Assembly: GCA_902463905.1 (NCBI GenBank)
Contig: CABQHF010000114.1
Span: 1-7,001 of the forward strand
Direction: 5' to 3'
Length of the DNA: 7,001 nt
DNA from: an uncultured Faecalibacterium sp.
GTDB taxonomy: Bacteria > Bacillota > Clostridia > Oscillospirales > Ruminococcaceae
The notes below the pieces were generated by a model. The model worked only from the letters and a program-made list of their open reading frames with translations, was not told the origin of the DNA and searched no databases. This document shows, in pieces, positions 4,188 to 7,001 of this stretch. How positions within the stretch are numbered: the first letter of the stretch is position 1; the number at the start of each line of letters is the position of its first letter. Position numbers and translations under genes: made by a program.

Positions 4188-7001
4188 ATGAGATTGCGTA
4201 AACAGAAAAAGGTCGTTGCGGTCACACTGGCCACTGCCATTGCCGTCAGCACCATCAGCGCCAGCGCTTCCGCTGTGCAGTACGATCTGGCCAACGGTGA
4301 TGTCACCATCGACCAGGACGAGCATAAGGGTGCTTACAGCTATCAGGGCGATGGCGACCGCACCTACGTCAACGAGGACAAAGAGGATGACGGCAAGATC
4401 ATCATCAAGGGTGACAAGGAAAATGCCACCGACAACACCGTCACCGTGAAAGAGGACGTCCAAAAGACCAATAACGCCGACGGCTCCGAAGGCCGCGACG
4501 TGGATATCGTGATCGACGGCGTGAACGCCGATACCAGCGAAAGCGGTAAATCCACCGTGACCGTTGGCGAGGGCGCAGACGTTGACCTGACCGTCAAGGA
4601 TTCCACCCTGACCACCGGCGGCAACGGCATCGACATTGGCAAGGATCTGGACGGCACCGACGAAAATAAGGACACCAAGGTGGACCTGACCCTGGAAGAT
4701 ACCACCATCAACCAGACCAACAAGAACAGCGCCGGTCTGGACGTGCGGCAGGGTTCGGACGTTGACCTGACCCTCAAGGGCGACAATATCATTGACGGCT
4801 CCGCAGCCATCGACAGCGCCACCAAAGAGGCCGAAAGTAAAGGCAAGAAGCTCACGGATATCAATGTCAACGTGGAAGGCATCCGCGTGGGCGGCGAAGT
4901 GGCTTCCGACAGCTCGGACGCCGAAAAGGACGCCCACCTGACCATCAAGGGCGACAAGGAAGAGACTTCCGACACCACCGAAGAGACCACCGGCGGCAGC
5001 CTGACCATCAAGGACACCACCACCGGTATGGTGATCGCAGGTGGCTCTGACGAGAAGGATTCCAGCGTCACCATCACGGACGGTGCAGATGTCACCATCC
5101 AGGACACCCATATTTCCGGCTCCACCCAGAGCGGCCGTGACGTCATTCAGCACGGTGATCTCACGCTGGACGGCGGTTCTTCCCTGACCATCGACAAGAC
5201 GGAGCACGGTTCGCATGTAGGGGAAGACGGTAAACCGCACGAGAACGGCGGTATTGGCATTGCCAGCTGGAACGACATCATCGTCAAGGCCAAGAGCAAG
5301 CTGAACATCAAGAACACCCAGACCGGCATTTACGGCCATCAGGGTGCCAGCACCAGCCTGACTACCGAGGACAGCACCCTCACCATCACCGACAGCGATG
5401 CCGGCATCCACTACGAAGGCAGCGGTACGGCTAAGGATGGCTCCAAGCTGGAAGCCGCCGGTGACATCACCTTCAAGGATTCGGACGTTACCATCGAGGG
5501 CAAGAGCTACGGCATTGCGACCGGCAACAACAGCAATACGACCGTCACGTTTGACAATACCACTGCCAATATCTCGGCAGAACTGACCAATACTGAGAAC
5601 GAAGGAAGATACGCCATTTACTGTGAGGATTCGGGTGAAAACGGCAGCCTGATCGTCACAAATGGCAGCAAGCTCAAACTGCAGGCGAACTACGGCATCG
5701 TTGCCGGTTACCGGAATGTACTCATTTCGGGCAACAGCACGGTCGATTCGACCACGCGGGATATGGCCATCCAGCTCCGCAACCGCAAGGGCACTACTCT
5801 GCATATCACGGATGGCAGCGTCTACAACATGACCGATGGTTCTCACGATAACTATAACCTTCATGCTTATGGTGCCAACCACGATATTCTGGTGGACAAT
5901 GGCGGCGTTCTGTCCATGGACCTGCACAATTCGTATTCCGGCATCAGTCTGGGCATGAATTGCACCCTGACTGTGGATGACGGCACCGTCCTTGTAAAGG
6001 GCGATTATAACCACAGCGGCATCTACGCCAACGGCCCCTTCTCCAAGATTTTTATCAAGAATAACGCCCATGTGGAAGCTCCCACCATTGTAAGGAACAC
6101 GTACCCCGGTCAGAAGCTCGTCGTCACCGGCGGCACCCTGACCTATGATTACAGCAAGGCCAACACTCTCTGGCCGGAAAATGCGCAGGGCAACAAGCTG
6201 ACCAACTTCCTGCTGACCAAGGACGCCGACCACGCCGACTTTGGTGCCTTTGCCTACAACGGCACCAAGTACGAGTACGTCTCCGACCTGAACAAGGAAG
6301 AGGGCAAGCAGTACCTGTCCGTGTGGGTGCCCGCCGCCGCACTGGAGTACATGCTGGATGTGGACGGCAGCCACGACCCGGAGATCATCGGCAAGACGCT
6401 GGCAGACCTGCAGGCCGCCGGGTACAACTTCAACACCAAATACAAGACTTCTGATGGTGTGATCGTCCTGCAGGATATGGTGGTGAACGGCCACAGCCTG
6501 AACTTCACCAAGACCACCGATGCCGACGGCAACACCAAGCTGATCTGGGGCAACTACGAGAACCGTGCCGACGGTGCCCCCAAAGCCTACGACATGGTCT
6601 ATGGCACCGAGTACGAGTACGAAGGCAAGACCTACACCATCGTTTGGGGCTATGAGCACAAGAATAACGCCAACGGCAGCAGTGCCGACGGCCTTGACCA
6701 GAACATTCTGGATGCTTTCGATGCCGATTCCAACGTGAAGGTGACCGGCGACAACATCACCGGCGAAAGCTCTGACGTCTACACCGTGACCATCTATGGT
6801 GCCCTGCGTGAAGTCGTGGAACCCACCCCGGATCCGGAACCCACCCCGGTCGATCCCGAGGGCCCGGACACCCCCGTCAGCCCGGAAGGCTCCACCGATA
6901 CTCCCGTGCAGGACGCCACCCCGGACGAAGCCGAGACGCCCGCGAACCCGGAGAACCCCGCCAATCCTTCTGTGCAGGATGCTACCCCGGACAGCACCGT
7001 G
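4188..7001 (+). CDS. Large parallel beta-helix surface protein (putative sortase-anchored adhesin), 3' end outside window
   Basis: The frame is open from ATG 4188 to the window edge, 938 codons without a stop. Residues 1-29 are a signal peptide (MRLRKQKK start, hydrophobic core, likely cleavage ASA|VQ). From about 30 to 700 the protein is a long beta-helix of some 18 or more rungs, seen as repeated LTI-K/T-D-x-S/T strands separated by G-I-x-A/G turns. It is rich in Asp, Thr, Gly and Asn. Residues of about 712-877 (VPAAALEYMLDVDGSHDPEI onward) are not helix-like and form an unrecognised, Tyr-rich domain. A Pro-rich linker (878-938) ends in DATPDSTV, where the first adhesin continues AALPKTG. 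If the tail is the same, about 38 more residues are missing and the full protein would be near 976 residues. The 85-residue charged repeat of its neighbour is absent. Adhesion is inferred from architecture. Confidence 0.88.
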   Translation, partial: MRLRKQKKVVAVTLATAIAVSTISASASAVQYDLANGDVTIDQDEHKGAYSYQGDGDRTYVNEDKEDDGKIIIKGDKENATDNTVTVKEDVQKTNNADGSEGRDVDIVIDGVNADTSESGKSTVTVGEGADVDLTVKDSTLTTGGNGIDIGKDLDGTDENKDTKVDLTLEDTTINQTNKNSAGLDVRQGSDVDLTLKGDNIIDGSAAIDSATKEAESKGKKLTDINVNVEGIRVGGEVASDSSDAEKDAHLTIKGDKEETSDTTEETTGGSLTIKDTTTGMVIAGGSDEKDSSVTITDGADVTIQDTHISGSTQSGRDVIQHGDLTLDGGSSLTIDKTEHGSHVGEDGKPHENGGIGIASWNDIIVKAKSKLNIKNTQTGIYGHQGASTSLTTEDSTLTITDSDAGIHYEGSGTAKDGSKLEAAGDITFKDSDVTIEGKSYGIATGNNSNTTVTFDNTTANISAELTNTENEGRYAIYCEDSGENGSLIVTNGSKLKLQANYGIVAGYRNVLISGNSTVDSTTRDMAIQLRNRKGTTLHITDGSVYNMTDGSHDNYNLHAYGANHDILVDNGGVLSMDLHNSYSGISLGMNCTLTVDDGTVLVKGDYNHSGIYANGPFSKIFIKNNAHVEAPTIVRNTYPGQKLVVTGGTLTYDYSKANTLWPENAQGNKLTNFLLTKDADHADFGAFAYNGTKYEYVSDLNKEEGKQYLSVWVPAAALEYMLDVDGSHDPEIIGKTLADLQAAGYNFNTKYKTSDGVIVLQDMVVNGHSLNFTKTTDADGNTKLIWGNYENRADGAPKAYDMVYGTEYEYEGKTYTIVWGYEHKNNANGSSADGLDQNILDAFDADSNVKVTGDNITGESSDVYTVTIYGALREVVEPTPDPEPTPVDPEGPDTPVSPEGSTDTPVQDATPDEAETPANPENPANPSVQDATPDSTV
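6947..7001 (+). repeat. 55-bp identical block shared by both adhesin genes, copy 2
   Basis: This copy is identical to 3573-3627 and is cut by the window edge. Upstream, other parts of the linker also match: 20 bp are identical between 6867-6886 and 3487-3506, and 27 bp between 6818-6844 and 3450-3476. Diverged segments lie between the matches. The pattern is a mosaic of shared and diverged pieces within one linker cassette. Confidence 0.95.

Noticed and set aside
4182..6659. An 825-codon open frame on the - strand opposite the second adhesin
   Set aside because: The register effect is the same as in the first adhesin. The translation is a Val/Gly/Ala-rich mirror of Asp/Thr/Gly codons, and the + strand frame has a promoter, ribosome binding site, signal peptide and domains.

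Overview
The window looks like chromosome from a gut-type Gram-positive firmicute. It is G+C-rich in genes and A+T-rich between them, with strong AGGAGG-type ribosome binding sites, an LPKTG sortase signal and GC-rich hairpin terminators. Protein style (beta-helix surface proteins with alanine-rich signal peptides and Pro/Glu/Asp-rich wall linkers) suggests Oscillospiraceae such as Faecalibacterium or a relative. That placement is inference from style; no marker gene is present.

Layout, all on the + strand: (1) bases 1-59, the 3' end of a gene whose product ends in a Cys-rich, zinc-ribbon-like tail. (2) 87-1016, a complete alpha/beta hydrolase of the monoacylglycerol lipase/lysophospholipase type, closed by a strong terminator at 1044-1076. 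(3) 1077-1419, a noncoding stretch ending in a near-consensus extended -10 promoter. (4) 1420-3744, a complete 774-residue surface protein: signal peptide, 17 charged pentapeptide repeats, parallel beta-helix, Pro-rich linker, LPKTG, membrane helix and short basic tail. (5) 3745-4187, a noncoding stretch with three hairpins (two of them terminators), a second extended -10 promoter and a structured leader of about 110 nt. (6) 4188-7001, a second, larger beta-helix surface protein, open at the window edge (938 codons seen). It is left without a stop only because the window ends inside its wall linker.

The two surface proteins form a tandem locus of probable sortase-anchored adhesins. Their heads differ, but their wall linkers are related and share a 55-bp identical stretch ending at base 7001, so the second protein very likely continues into the same LPKTG anchor. 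Each has its own promoter of the same design (TTGACA, 17 bp, TGn-TATAT). Each leader also carries ACCGCCT about 22-23 nt before the Shine-Dalgarno sequence. The genes therefore appear to be separately transcribed but similarly controlled. No sortase, mobile element, tRNA, rRNA or CRISPR array is visible. The hydrolase looks functionally unrelated to the adhesins. I see no clearly new enzymatic or defence system. The best leads are the shared anchor cassette, the expandable repeat tract and the matched leaders.
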